The translations under genes and the position numbers were made by a program. 39,595 bases of DNA from an uncultured Bacilli bacterium. Lineage in GTDB: Bacteria; Bacillota_I; Bacilli_A; RF39; UBA660. Below, piece by piece: positions 31,600 to 39,595 of the stretch. The stretch spans positions 1 to 39,595 of the forward strand of contig CAKOOV010000011.1 of assembly GCA_934098435.1 (NCBI GenBank). Direction: 5' to 3'. The first letter of the stretch is position 1; every line of letters begins with the position of its first letter. The notes beneath the pieces were generated by a model. The model was given only the letters and a program-made list of their open reading frames with translations, made no database searches and was not told where the DNA came from.

Positions 31600-33600
31600 T
31601 TACTTATTATTATAAATTATTAGATTATGTTGACTTCTTGTACATGCTACATAGTATAGATATTTATCTGTATCAGTATATTTATTATCTTTATCGGTAT
31701 AGATTATTACTGAATCAAATTCTAGTCCTTTTGCTACATATGATGGTAAAACTACTAAATCTCTTTTTATATGACTATATATATCTATTAGCATGATATC
31801 AGTATCATCTTTAAGTAAATTATATACTTTTTCTGCTTCCATATCATCTTTAGTTATTATGGCTATTGATTTTGATGTACTTTTTAGGTTGTTTATGTCT
31901 CTTAAAAAGTCTTCTTTTACGACGTTATCTCTAAATATTATATCACTAGCTTTATTATTTCTTATAGCTACTGTATGTGTTAATCCTAGTATTTTATTGG
32001 TATATTCTATTATTTTATCAGTAGAACGATATGTTTTTGTTAAGGTTATATACTTAGAAGATGGAAATATTTCTTTTAATTCTTCTAATGAATTATATTT
32101 ATAGTATGGATTAATTGTTTGATTTGTGTCTCCTAAAATTGTATAATTAGCGGTTTTAAATGTCTTCTTTATTATTAAATATTGTAATTTATTATAGTCC
32201 TGAGCTTCATCTATTACTACTTCTTTAATAATATGATTGGTATTAAAGCCCATAAGTATACTTTTGATATATAGAAATATACAGGCATCTTCATAATATA
32301 GGTTATTTCCTTTTACTTCGGATTTATACTTGGAGTATCCACTATTATAGAAATCATTTATGATATACTTTAAATCTAGTTTTATATTTAAATTTTCTTT
32401 TAGTATTTTTTCGATAGAAGAGGTATTTTTACTACTACCGGTATAATTGTTTTCACTTATTTTAGTGGCTATTTCGTGTATTCTATTAAATAATGGGAAC
32501 CGGTCGTACTTATAAGTTAGCATATTATTTAATTCTTCGGTACTTATATGAATAAAATCATCATATTCTAAATCTTTAGTAAATCTTACTTTCTTTAATA
32601 ATTCTTCTATATAGTTATCGATATCTTTTATTATTTCGTCAGATTGTTTATACTTTACGATATCTATATCTTCTACTTGTTTCTTATAATATCTAGATAT
32701 GAAATCGGTTAGATTTTCGATATTTTTGTATTCATTTATGTTTTGGCATAATAAGTCATAGAAGGTCATGCTATATGTATTATCTTCTCCTAATTCTGGT
32801 AAGACATTAGATATATATTCAGAAAATACTTTATTAGGAGTGAATACGACTATATTATTAGAATTTAGATTAGGTATTCTGTATAATAGAAAGGCTATTC
32901 TATGAAGAGCTACACTTGTTTTACCAGAGCCTGCTATACCTTCTACTATAAGGTTTTTATCTTCAGTATTTCTTATTACTTTATTTTGTTCTTCTTGAAT
33001 TGTATTTACGATATTTTTCATTTTATCTGATGATTCTTCTGCTAGTACTTCTTGTAGAAGACTGTCACTTATATTTAAGTCGTTATCAAAAATGTTTTGA
33101 AGGGTACCATTTTCTATTATATATTGTCTTTTTCTAGTTATATTTCCTTTTATTATACCTTTAGGTGCTTTATAACTAGCGGGGCCTGTCTCAAAATCAT
33201 AGAACATACTACATATTGGACTACGCCAATCATGAACATAGTAATTTAATTTATCTTCTATATGGGTAATGCCTATATAGATATCATCTTCTTCTTCATT
33301 TTCTTCTTTAAATCTTATCATACCAAAGTATGGTTTATTTTGAACTCTAAATAATTTCTGCAAATAATTACCTTTACTTTGCATAATGGATACTTGAAGG
33401 TCTGATTCTGCCATCATACTTCGCATTTCACTTGGATCCATTTCGGCATGACTATCCCAAATGAATTTTTTGAATTCTAATATTTTGGAGTCATCATCAT
33501 ATAACTCTTGTCCTAAAGATGATATTTTCTTTCTTACAAGACTTACTGTCTTATTTAAATAGTTTTTTTCTCTTTCAAATTCTTCTCTTTCAATCTTCAT
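31600..33600 (-). CDS. helD: HelD-type RNA polymerase recycling ATPase (UvrD-like superfamily 1)
   Basis: This 666-residue protein has an N-terminal coiled-coil arm (1-90), as in HelD, which enters the RNA polymerase secondary channel. A YIGITHIEDKL / VHDWRSPICSMFYDFETGPA segment follows. Walker A is GIAGSGKTS (221-229), the Walker B-like motif is VVIDEAQDYNKLQYLIIK, and TKTYRST and late VACTRSQHNLIIY are present. HelD removes stalled or post-termination polymerase from DNA. It is shorter than Bacillus HelD (~774 residues). The ATG at 33600 follows GGGAGGT. Its leader contains a terminator-like hairpin. Confidence 0.9.
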   Translation of the reverse strand: MKIEREEFEREKNYLNKTVSLVRKKISSLGQELYDDDSKILEFKKFIWDSHAEMDPSEMRSMMAESDLQVSIMQSKGNYLQKLFRVQNKPYFGMIRFKEENEEEDDIYIGITHIEDKLNYYVHDWRSPICSMFYDFETGPASYKAPKGIIKGNITRKRQYIIENGTLQNIFDNDLNISDSLLQEVLAEESSDKMKNIVNTIQEEQNKVIRNTEDKNLIVEGIAGSGKTSVALHRIAFLLYRIPNLNSNNIVVFTPNKVFSEYISNVLPELGEDNTYSMTFYDLLCQNINEYKNIENLTDFISRYYKKQVEDIDIVKYKQSDEIIKDIDNYIEELLKKVRFTKDLEYDDFIHISTEELNNMLTYKYDRFPLFNRIHEIATKISENNYTGSSKNTSSIEKILKENLNIKLDLKYIINDFYNSGYSKYKSEVKGNNLYYEDACIFLYIKSILMGFNTNHIIKEVVIDEAQDYNKLQYLIIKKTFKTANYTILGDTNQTINPYYKYNSLEELKEIFPSSKYITLTKTYRSTDKIIEYTNKILGLTHTVAIRNNKASDIIFRDNVVKEDFLRDINNLKSTSKSIAIITKDDMEAEKVYNLLKDDTDIMLIDIYSHIKRDLVVLPSYVAKGLEFDSVIIYTDKDNKYTDTDKYLYYVACTRSQHNLIIYNNK

Positions 33601-33621
33601 ATATACCTCCCTATTACACGA

Positions 33622-33644
33622 CAAAAAACTACATTTTATGTAGT
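33622..33644 (-). terminator. Attenuator-like hairpin in the helD leader
   Basis: A perfect 7-bp stem ACTACAT/ATGTAGT (33628-33644) with a 3-nt loop is followed by TTTTTTGT on the minus strand. It lies between the helD promoter and its ribosome binding site, so it should end most transcripts before the gene unless it is bypassed. Confidence 0.65.
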
Positions 33645-33687
33645 CTTATCTAGATGAAATAAATTAACTTTCGCAAATGTCTATTTA

Positions 33688-33716
33688 ATTGTATTATATT
33701 TTGATTACTTTGTCAA
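33688..33716 (-). promoter_or_regulatory. helD promoter
   Basis: TTGACA (33711-33716), a 17-nt spacer and TACAAT (33688-33693), starting 5 nt after the spoVAE stop. The predicted leader is about 80 nt long. Confidence 0.75.
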
Positions 33717-33720
33717 GGAG

Positions 33721-34071
33721 TTAATGTCTTGGCTTTGATATTAATGATAGAATAAAGGCTAGAAATACCGCTAAAGAGATACCTGCACTTGTTAGATTAA
33801 AGATACCTAAAGCTAGTCCTAATGGTCCTAGACTACTTACAGAATCCATTGCTCCATGTATTAATAAGTGACCAAATGATGTTATTGGAATAAGGGCTCC
33901 CGCTCCAGCATATAATACGATTTTATCATAAATTCCAAATACATCTAAGAAGGCTCCTATTATTACGAAGAGACTAGTTACATGGCCAGGTGTAAGTTTA
34001 GTATTATCTAATATAAGCTGGGCTATTAAGCAAACAAGGCCACAAAATAAGAAAGCATATATATATGTCAT
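33721..34071 (-). CDS. spoVAE: Stage V sporulation protein AE (SpoVAEb type)
   Basis: This 116-residue membrane protein has three or four hydrophobic helices. LTPGHVTSLFVIIGAFLDVF, GAGALIPITSFGHLLIHGAM and GIFNLTSAGISLAVFLAFIL are typical of SpoVAE. It is part of the spore inner-membrane complex that moves Ca-dipicolinate. Its ATG overlaps the spoVAD stop (ATGA). Last gene of spoVAC-D-E. Confidence 0.95.
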   Translation of the reverse strand: MTYIYAFLFCGLVCLIAQLILDNTKLTPGHVTSLFVIIGAFLDVFGIYDKIVLYAGAGALIPITSFGHLLIHGAMDSVSSLGPLGLALGIFNLTSAGISLAVFLAFILSLISKPRH

Positions 34072-35066
34072 TTTTCTACTACCTCCAAACTTATTGCATT
34101 AGCTATACTAGGTATTGATTCTTTTTGAAAAACAAGTGTAGGAGAAAATATAGCTCCTGTTGGTATGATAAGTACTTTTTTATATTTACCTTTAAGCATT
34201 TCTTTATATATATAACCGAATACTACTAAAAAGGAACACACTGGTCCTGAACCACCCGCTAATACGGGTTGATTATCTAAATCATAAATCATAGTACCAC
34301 AGTCATTATAATTATCTTTTAACTTGATATTATATTTAGTCATCATATATTCTTTTAATATATTTTTTCCATAAATACCTAAATCTCCAGTTAATATTAA
34401 ATCATAGTAATCTATATCTCTTTTTGTATCTTTTAGATGATTATAGATAACATCTCCTGCTGCAGGAGCCATTACTGCCCCCATATGATTTACATCAGTA
34501 ATTCCAAGATCTGCTACTCTACCAATGGTTGTACTTTCTATTTTTATTTTACTTTTTTTATTACTAAGTAATAGACTTCCTGCTCCAGTAGTTGTAAAAG
34601 TTGCTGTTTTTGGTTTTGGAGTACCATATTCGGTTGGATTTCTAAATTGTTTTTCACTTGCCATATTATGACTAGAGGTAGATACTATTACTCTTTTGGC
34701 CATCTTACTTTCTATAAAGGTACTTGCTAATATTATTCCTTCACCACTAGTGGCACAAGCTTCATATATACCAATAAAAGGAATATCAAAATCTCTAGCC
34801 ATATAATCAGAAGCTGCTATTTGATTTTGTAAATCTCCTGATATTAAAAGATCAATGTCTTTGTCTTTTAGTTTATTTTTTTCTAAGATGCTTTTACTTG
34901 CTTCTTTTAAAATATGGGTTTCTGCTTTTTCCCAAGATTTTTCTCCGAAATATAAATCTTTTTTATATTTTTTATCAAAGTATTTACTAAGTGGTCCATC
35001 ATTTTCATAGTTACCACATATTGTATAAGTATCTTCTATGAATACATTATTATATTTTGTTGTCAT
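34068..35066 (-). CDS. spoVAD: Stage V sporulation protein AD
   Basis: This 332-residue protein has a thiolase-like fold and binds dipicolinic acid in the SpoVA complex. It contains LLISGDLQNQIAASDYMARD, GIYEACATSGEGIILASTFI, SSHNMASEKQFRNPTEYGTP and AGSGPVCSFLVVFGYI. The start at 35066 follows GGAGG with 5-nt spacing; the in-frame TTG upstream is part of that site. It begins one base after the spoVAC stop. Confidence 0.97.
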   Translation of the reverse strand: MTTKYNNVFIEDTYTICGNYENDGPLSKYFDKKYKKDLYFGEKSWEKAETHILKEASKSILEKNKLKDKDIDLLISGDLQNQIAASDYMARDFDIPFIGIYEACATSGEGIILASTFIESKMAKRVIVSTSSHNMASEKQFRNPTEYGTPKPKTATFTTTGAGSLLLSNKKSKIKIESTTIGRVADLGITDVNHMGAVMAPAAGDVIYNHLKDTKRDIDYYDLILTGDLGIYGKNILKEYMMTKYNIKLKDNYNDCGTMIYDLDNQPVLAGGSGPVCSFLVVFGYIYKEMLKGKYKKVLIIPTGAIFSPTLVFQKESIPSIANAISLEVVEK

Positions 35067-35067
35067 T

Positions 35068-35508
35068 TTATCCTCCAATTATTATTAATCTTAATATTCC
35101 AAATATATATACTGATACTATTCCATAAAGTATTACTGTACCGGATAGTTTAAAAATATTAGCTCCTATTCCTAATATAAGTCCTTCATTTTTATATTCA
35201 AGGGCTGCTGAAGTCATTGAATGTGCAAAGCCTGTTATTGGTATAATAAGAGCTGCTTTTACTTTAGTTACTAGTGTATCAAATATTCCCATAGCGGTAA
35301 GAATAGAAGCAATGGCTATTAATGATAATGTTACAATGACTCCTGATTCTTTTCTAGGTAAATTAAACCAAATACTATAGCATCTTAAAAGGAGTTCTGA
35401 TAATGCTCCTAAAGAACCTCCTACAAAAAAGGCTATAAGAGCATTCTTAATGTAATTTTCTTTAGGAGTATTTTTATCTACTAACTGTTTATATTTATTT
35501 TTATCCAT
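35068..35508 (-). CDS. spoVAC: Stage V sporulation protein AC
   Basis: This 146-residue membrane protein starts MDKNKYKQLVDKNTPKENYI. The hydrophobic core holds NALIAFFVGGSLGALSELLL and IIPITGFAHSMTSAALEYKN. It acts as a mechanosensitive channel-like part of the SpoVA complex. The ATG at 35508 follows GGTGATGAAG and gives the usual length. A longer reading to 35643 would run into the neighbouring ATPase gene. spoVAA, AB and AF are not present, so this is the minimal C-D-E set. Confidence 0.95.
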   Translation of the reverse strand: MDKNKYKQLVDKNTPKENYIKNALIAFFVGGSLGALSELLLRCYSIWFNLPRKESGVIVTLSLIAIASILTAMGIFDTLVTKVKAALIIPITGFAHSMTSAALEYKNEGLILGIGANIFKLSGTVILYGIVSVYIFGILRLIIIGG

Positions 35509-35570
35509 CTTCATCACCAATAATAGTATTAATAAATAATGGTAAAATATGTAATATAAATTTAAAAAAG

Positions 35571-35594
35571 TTATTATTATAAGCAATAAAGTAT
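35571..35594 (+). repeat. Direct repeat, left copy, flanking the ATPase gene
   Basis: A 24-base sequence (TTATTATTATA then AGCAATAAAGTAT) that recurs with one mismatch at 36934-36957 in the same orientation. It lies between spoVAC and the 3' end of the ATPase gene. Read on minus it contains TATAAT and may act as a promoter. Confidence 0.7.
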
Positions 35595-35614
35595 ATAAAA
35601 AAACAAGTTTTATA

Positions 35615-36814
35615 TTAAAACTCATTTTTAATAAGAAAATCAATTAAGTTAAGATGTTTTATTCCATTTCTAGAAAAATCTCTTTTATCAAGTGAAATAA
35701 CGTATTTAGAATAATTATCATCAATTACGTTAAATGCTCCAAATTCTCTTTCAATAACTTCTTCGCTATTAAGTTCATATGTAACTTGAATGTACTTAGT
35801 ATTTCCTTCAAGGGTTGCTACAAAGTCTATTTCACCAGTTTTTGTTTTTCCTACATAAACTTCATATCCTCTTATAATTAATTCATTATATACAATATTT
35901 TCAAGCATTATATAATTTTTGAAATCAGAATTATTATTTTTAATCTGGGCTATTCCCAAATCAGTAGCATAATATTTATTTAATGTTTTAAGTATTCCTT
36001 TACCATGAACATCATATCTATAAACTCTTTTAATAATTAGAGCTTTACATAAAGCATCAATATAAGTATATAATGTTTCAGTAGATATTTTTTTATATTC
36101 TTTTTCTAAATACTTAATAATGTTATCCGCTCTAAATTCTCTACCTGTAGTATCGATAAGATACTGCAGTATCATATCAAACAAAGTAACATCTTGAAGA
36201 TTTAGTCTTTTTACAATATCCCTTAATATTATAGAATCAAATACACTATGTAAATAATTCTTAATATCATTAACATTATCAAATTGGCAACGATTAGGTA
36301 ATCCTCCCCATTTAGCATAATCCCAAAAATTATTCATATCGTAGGCATCTTTACCAGTAAGTTCTATATATTCTTTATATGAAAGAGGACTTATATTAAA
36401 TAATACATATCTTCCTGATAATACTGAAGATAATTCGTCTGATAGCATTTTGCTATTTGAACCTGTAATAAATATACTTACATTTTTCAAAGATGCTCTA
36501 AGAGAATTAATAACATATTCAAATTTATTAACATTTTGAACTTCATCTAAGAATATATAATAAATTTTTTGGTCTTTAATTTTATCTTTAATATAAGTAT
36601 TAAGCTTTTTATAATCTTGTAACTCTTCATACTCAATAAATTCAAAATTAATATTAATTATATGATCATCATCGACACCTTTATCTTTAATTTCTTTAGT
36701 AATTTGCTCCAATATTACAGATTTACCACATCTTCTGATACCTACTAATATTTTAATTAGATCAGAATCATAAAAGCCTCTAATTTTAGATAAATAACTT
36801 TCTCTTTTTAACAT
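35615..36814 (-). CDS. AAA-type ATPase with DUF4143 domain
   Basis: This 399-residue protein has the P-loop ILVGIRRCGKSVILEQI near residue 22 and Walker B YYIFLDEVQNV. FITGSNSKMLS follows. A winged-helix-like middle leads to the C-terminal DUF4143 domain, which has a restriction-nuclease-like fold (GYEVYVGKTKTGEIDFVATL then KYIQVTYELNSEE). The family is common in gut bacteria and archaea. Its role is not established, and defence, toxin-like or mobile functions have been discussed. ATG after GAGGTGATT. The gene sits between near-identical direct repeats, with large palindromes upstream. Confidence 0.88.
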   Translation of the reverse strand: MLKRESYLSKIRGFYDSDLIKILVGIRRCGKSVILEQITKEIKDKGVDDDHIININFEFIEYEELQDYKKLNTYIKDKIKDQKIYYIFLDEVQNVNKFEYVINSLRASLKNVSIFITGSNSKMLSDELSSVLSGRYVLFNISPLSYKEYIELTGKDAYDMNNFWDYAKWGGLPNRCQFDNVNDIKNYLHSVFDSIILRDIVKRLNLQDVTLFDMILQYLIDTTGREFRADNIIKYLEKEYKKISTETLYTYIDALCKALIIKRVYRYDVHGKGILKTLNKYYATDLGIAQIKNNNSDFKNYIMLENIVYNELIIRGYEVYVGKTKTGEIDFVATLEGNTKYIQVTYELNSEEVIEREFGAFNVIDDNYSKYVISLDKRDFSRNGIKHLNLIDFLIKNEF

Positions 36815-36859
36815 GATTAATCACCTCAATTACATTATATAACTAATTAGCTAATTTGT

Positions 36860-36889
36860 AAAGTTATTTTGTTTAAACAAAATAACTTT
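36860..36889. repeat. Perfect 30-bp palindrome upstream of the ATPase gene
   Basis: AAAGTTATTTTGTTT joined directly to its reverse complement, with no loop. It lies in the divergent region between the ATPase gene (start 36814) and the spoVB-like gene. Confidence 0.9.
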
Positions 36890-36899
36890 TTCTTTTTGG

Positions 36900-36926
36900 A
36901 AATTATTTTGCCAGAGCGAAATAACT
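36900..36926. repeat. Second, imperfect copy of the palindrome
   Basis: AAATTATTTTG-CCAGAG-CGAAATAACTTT. The arms are diverged copies of the AAAGTTATTTTG arm of the neighbouring 30-bp palindrome. The region thus carries four copies of one motif, two on each strand. Confidence 0.75.
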
Positions 36927-36933
36927 TTATTTG

Positions 36934-36957
36934 TTATTATTATAGGCAATAAAGTAT
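36934..36957 (+). repeat. Direct repeat, right copy, flanking the ATPase gene
   Basis: The same 24-base sequence as 35571-35594 with one A/G difference. It lies about 40 bases before the spoVB-like gene. The two copies bracket the ATPase gene plus its palindromes, about 1.36 kb. Confidence 0.7.
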
Positions 36958-36997
36958 TTTTAATTATTTTTTATATATGTTTTTCATATATATTATT

Positions 36998-38290
36998 ATG
37001 AAAAATAAATTTATTAAATCTACTATTATCCTTATTATTGGAGGATTTATTACTAAAATACTTGGAATGATAATTAAAATAGTTTTAACCAGAACAGTAT
37101 CTACTGAAGGTATAGGATTATATATGTTAGTTCTTCCTACTTTTAATCTTTTTATAACACTATGTAATTTAGGAGTACCTACTGCTATCACAAAATTGGT
37201 ATCAGAAAAGAAAAATAATAGTAAAAGTATTATTATACCTACTACTATTATTATATTAATATATGATATTATTTTAATATTTATTATTTTATTTATCTCT
37301 CCATATTTGGCTAATAATTTACTTCATAATAGTAATACTTATTACCCATTAATTGCAATTGGAACTACGTTACCATTTATTACTATATCTAGTATAATTA
37401 AAGGATATTTTTTTGGTAAAGAAAAAGTTTTTCCTATAACACTTTCTAATATTATTGAACAATTAACTAGATTAATTCTTACTATGACATTAGTTTCATA
37501 TATGCTTCGTTATTCTTTAATAGTAGCTATTACTACAGTAGTACTTATTAATATTTTAAGTGAAGGTTTATCTATAGTAGTTCTTCTTTTATTTTTACCT
37601 AAAGAAAAGATTCATAGAGAAGATTTTCATAAAGACAATAAGATTTTACATGAAGTATTTGATATATCTATTCCTAATACTGGAGCTAGACTTATAGGTT
37701 CAATTACTTATTTTTTTGAACCTATAATACTAACTAATATTCTTAAGTTTGTTGGTTATTCTAGTGATTTTATTACTCTTGAATATGGTATTATTAATGG
37801 TTATGTATATCCATTATTACTACTACCATCTTTCTTTACTTTGGCTATTTCTTCTTCTATACTACCAGTAGTATCAAATAGTTATAGTAATAGAAATTAT
37901 GATTATACAAAAAAGAAAATAAAACAAGCCATTTTATTTTCTTTATTAATAGGAATACCCGCTACTATGGTATTTATGTTTATCCCTCATATACCACTAA
38001 AATTAGTTTATAATACTACTCTTGGTTTGGAATATATTAAGGTTACCGCTCCATTCTTTCTTCTTCATTATATACAAGCTCCACTTACTAGTACTTTAAA
38101 TGGTATGGGATATGCTAAGGTGGCTATGCGTGGTACTTTATATGGTGGAATAATAAAAATACTAAGCCTCATAATCTTTAGTTTAATGAAAATAGGATTA
38201 TGGAGCTTAGTAATATCTACTATCCTTAATATAGTAGTAGTAACTATTCATCATATATATTATGTTAGGAAGTATTTAACTACTTCTTAG
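36998..38290 (+). CDS. spoVB: SpoVB/MurJ-like lipid flippase family protein
   Basis: This ~430-residue MOP-superfamily membrane protein has 12-14 hydrophobic helices. It starts MKNKFIKSTIILIIGGFITK, followed by TRTVSTEGIGLYMLVLPTFN and CNLGVPTAITKLVSEK. GYFFGKEKVFPITLSNIIEQ is a SpoVB signature, and APLTSTLNGMGYAKVAMRGT lies near the end. SpoVB is needed for spore cortex synthesis and probably flips lipid-linked precursors. An ATG at 36977 is possible, but the one at 36998 fits the family. No ribosome binding site is seen for either. The 3' end overlaps the next, convergent gene by 11 nt. Confidence 0.87.
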   Translation: MKNKFIKSTIILIIGGFITKILGMIIKIVLTRTVSTEGIGLYMLVLPTFNLFITLCNLGVPTAITKLVSEKKNNSKSIIIPTTIIILIYDIILIFIILFISPYLANNLLHNSNTYYPLIAIGTTLPFITISSIIKGYFFGKEKVFPITLSNIIEQLTRLILTMTLVSYMLRYSLIVAITTVVLINILSEGLSIVVLLLFLPKEKIHREDFHKDNKILHEVFDISIPNTGARLIGSITYFFEPIILTNILKFVGYSSDFITLEYGIINGYVYPLLLLPSFFTLAISSSILPVVSNSYSNRNYDYTKKKIKQAILFSLLIGIPATMVFMFIPHIPLKLVYNTTLGLEYIKVTAPFFLLHYIQAPLTSTLNGMGYAKVAMRGTLYGGIIKILSLIIFSLMKIGLWSLVISTILNIVVVTIHHIYYVRKYLTTS

Positions 38291-39595
38291 TTAAATACCC
38301 ATTAGTATAATTAGCCATACTAACATCAGTCTTACTACGATCGTATGGTACCGCCCCCTTTAAAGAAGTACAACCAGTAAACATATTATCCGAACTTGTT
38401 ACACTACTTACATTCCATAAATCAGATACATATATTACTTTTAAATTATCAGTATATCTAAACATATTAGTCATATCAGTTACTTTTGACGTATCAAAAC
38501 TTGATAAATCTAAGCTTGTTAATGAGCGGCAATTATCAAACATACCACCACCACTCCAACCGATTCCCATTTTAGTTACTTTTGAGGTATTAAAATTTGA
38601 TAAATCTAAACTTGTTAATGATAAGCAATCTGCAAACATTCCCATCATACTAGTTACCTTGGATGTATCAAAATTTGATAAATCAATATTTACTAAAGAA
38701 TTACAACCACAAAACATAAAATCCATATTGGTTACATTAGATGTATCAAAACCGGATACATCTAAGCTTGTTAATAATGAGCAATCTCTAAACATATTTT
38801 GCATACTTGTCATTTTAGATGTATCAAATCTTGATACATCTAGGCTAGTTAATGATCTGCAGCCATTAAACATTAAGAAAGCAATTGTTACATTTGAAGT
38901 ATTAAATCCTGATAAATTTAAAGTTGTTAGTGAACTGCAACCACTAAACATATGGGCGGTATTCTCTAATTTAGAAGTATCAAAATTTGATAAATCTAAA
39001 GTCTTTAAAGAACTACATTGCCAAAACATTGTATTCATACCACCTACATTTGAAGTATCGAACATACTTAAATCTAGTTTAGTTAATTTGTTGCATTTGC
39101 TAAACATACTATCCATTCTAGTTACATTAGATGTATTAAAATTATCACCAAAAGTAATGCTAGTTAAGGATGCATTGTCTGAGAACATATTAGCCATACT
39201 AGTCATTCCAGATGTATCCATATTAGATAGATCTATTGATGTAACATTAGTTAGATTACTAAATAGTCCTGATATTGATGATGGATTAGCATATATTTTA
39301 TTATTACTACCTATTGTTATATCATAATTACCATTTGCATCTGCTTCATTATACCACATCTTTATTGTATTATCACTATTCTTAGATACATCTACTACTG
39401 TAGCTCCTTCTGGTATATTTAAATTATCTACATATTTTAAAGTGGCTATATTTTTTCTAGCTAGATTAGTATTTAAAAATGTAGAATCTCCACTACTAGG
39501 AGTGCTATTATCACTAACTATTACATTAGTCTCTACTCCTACATCTATTTTACCTACTAAAGATTTATTCATCATATTAGAATTATTTTCCATAT
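38280..39595 (-). CDS. BspA-like DUF285 repeat surface protein, 5' end outside the window
   Basis: At least 437 residues. About 120 N-terminal residues precede eleven repeats of 23-28 residues with the pattern SLTSLDLSNFDTSKVTSM..MF..C. This is the DUF285 (Mycoplasma lipoprotein-associated/BspA-like) leucine-rich type found in surface proteins. It ends GCTSLKGAVPYDRSKTDVSM then ANYTNGYLTKK, with no LPxTG motif. An ATG occurs at 39593, but no signal peptide follows it, so the true start probably lies beyond the right edge. Adhesion is likely but inferred. Confidence 0.88.
   Translation of the reverse strand, partial: MENNSNMMNKSLVGKIDVGVETNVIVSDNSTPSSGDSTFLNTNLARKNIATLKYVDNLNIPEGATVVDVSKNSDNTIKMWYNEADANGNYDITIGSNNKIYANPSSISGLFSNLTNVTSIDLSNMDTSGMTSMANMFSDNASLTSITFGDNFNTSNVTRMDSMFSKCNKLTKLDLSMFDTSNVGGMNTMFWQCSSLKTLDLSNFDTSKLENTAHMFSGCSSLTTLNLSGFNTSNVTIAFLMFNGCRSLTSLDVSRFDTSKMTSMQNMFRDCSLLTSLDVSGFDTSNVTNMDFMFCGCNSLVNIDLSNFDTSKVTSMMGMFADCLSLTSLDLSNFNTSKVTKMGIGWSGGGMFDNCRSLTSLDLSSFDTSKVTDMTNMFRYTDNLKVIYVSDLWNVSSVTSSDNMFTGCTSLKGAVPYDRSKTDVSMANYTNGYLTKK

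Noticed and set aside
31600..33600. UvrD/PcrA or RecB-like repair helicase
   Set aside because: The N-terminal coiled-coil arm and the domain inserted before Walker A fit HelD, and the length is close to that family.
35509..35614. A SigG promoter for the spoVA operon
   Set aside because: A CATATTTTA is present, but no convincing -35 at the right distance could be found. The only clear TATAAT belongs to the direct repeat, so I do not call a promoter.
35509..35643. A 45-residue hydrophobic N-terminal extension of SpoVAC
   Set aside because: It runs into the ATPase gene, has no ribosome binding site and would make SpoVAC longer than the family. The start at 35508 has GGTGATGAAG in front.

Overview
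The window looks like chromosomal DNA of an AT-rich, spore-forming member of the Firmicutes (Bacillota), probably an uncultured gut Bacilli/Clostridia-like lineage. The reasons are a base composition that looks like 25-30% GC by eye, strong AGGAGG/GGTGAT ribosome binding sites, SpoVS, a spoVAC-spoVAD-spoVAE operon, a SpoVB-type flippase, a SigE/SigK-type sigma factor, YlbD/YlbE, a T-box upstream of ileS and BclA-like collagen-triplet proteins. I cannot assign a genus. Almost everything lies on the minus strand. Only the GDPD gene, the rodA-like gene, the spoVB-like gene, tRNA-Cys and two decayed reading frames lie on plus.

Layout, left to right. 1-5420: a gene cut by the left edge, a truncated ASCH-domain gene, a collagen-like spore-surface protein, rplS-lepB behind a structured leader, a plus-strand GDPD gene, then murG-murB-divIB (dcw-type cell wall and division genes). 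5520-7410: a membrane-anchored surface protein whose last ~50 codons are strikingly GC-rich, like a diversity-generating retroelement variable region, and a 108-residue unknown. 7500-10070: rodA, the ylbD-ylbE pair and an unknown protein ending in a clamp-binding-like motif. 10147-16404: htpG (behind a CIRCE-like operator), spoVS, rpoZ, a sporulation-type sigma factor, and ileS with its T-box leader. 16405-18830: a transglutaminase-like protein, an rluB-type pseudouridine synthase, tRNA-Cys. 18835-20850: a small accessory patch with two decayed plus-strand frames around a three-repeat protein of unknown function. 20856-23753: a C39-like peptidase, then a collagen-like protein and a glycosyltransferase gene that starts directly after it, plausibly a glycosylated spore-surface unit. 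23820-28891: Sua5, hsp20 (same CIRCE-like operator), vanY-type carboxypeptidase, tdk, xerD, efp, rpmG. 29023-33600: a lysozyme-like protein, dinD, an NlpC/P60 protein and a HelD-type RNA polymerase recycling helicase with an attenuator-like leader. 33721-38290: spoVAE/D/C, a DUF4143-type ATPase between near-identical 24-bp direct repeats, and the spoVB-like gene. 38280-39595: a BspA-like DUF285 repeat surface protein running off the right edge.

The genes fit three themes: core cell wall synthesis and division; spore formation and spore surface; and stress or RNA-level control (HrcA/CIRCE, T-box, L19 leader, HelD). The least explained parts are the GC-rich 3' end of the 5.5-7.0 kb surface gene, the tandem-repeat protein beside tRNA-Cys, and the ATPase unit with its large palindrome. 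No reverse transcriptase, CRISPR array or transposase is visible in the window.
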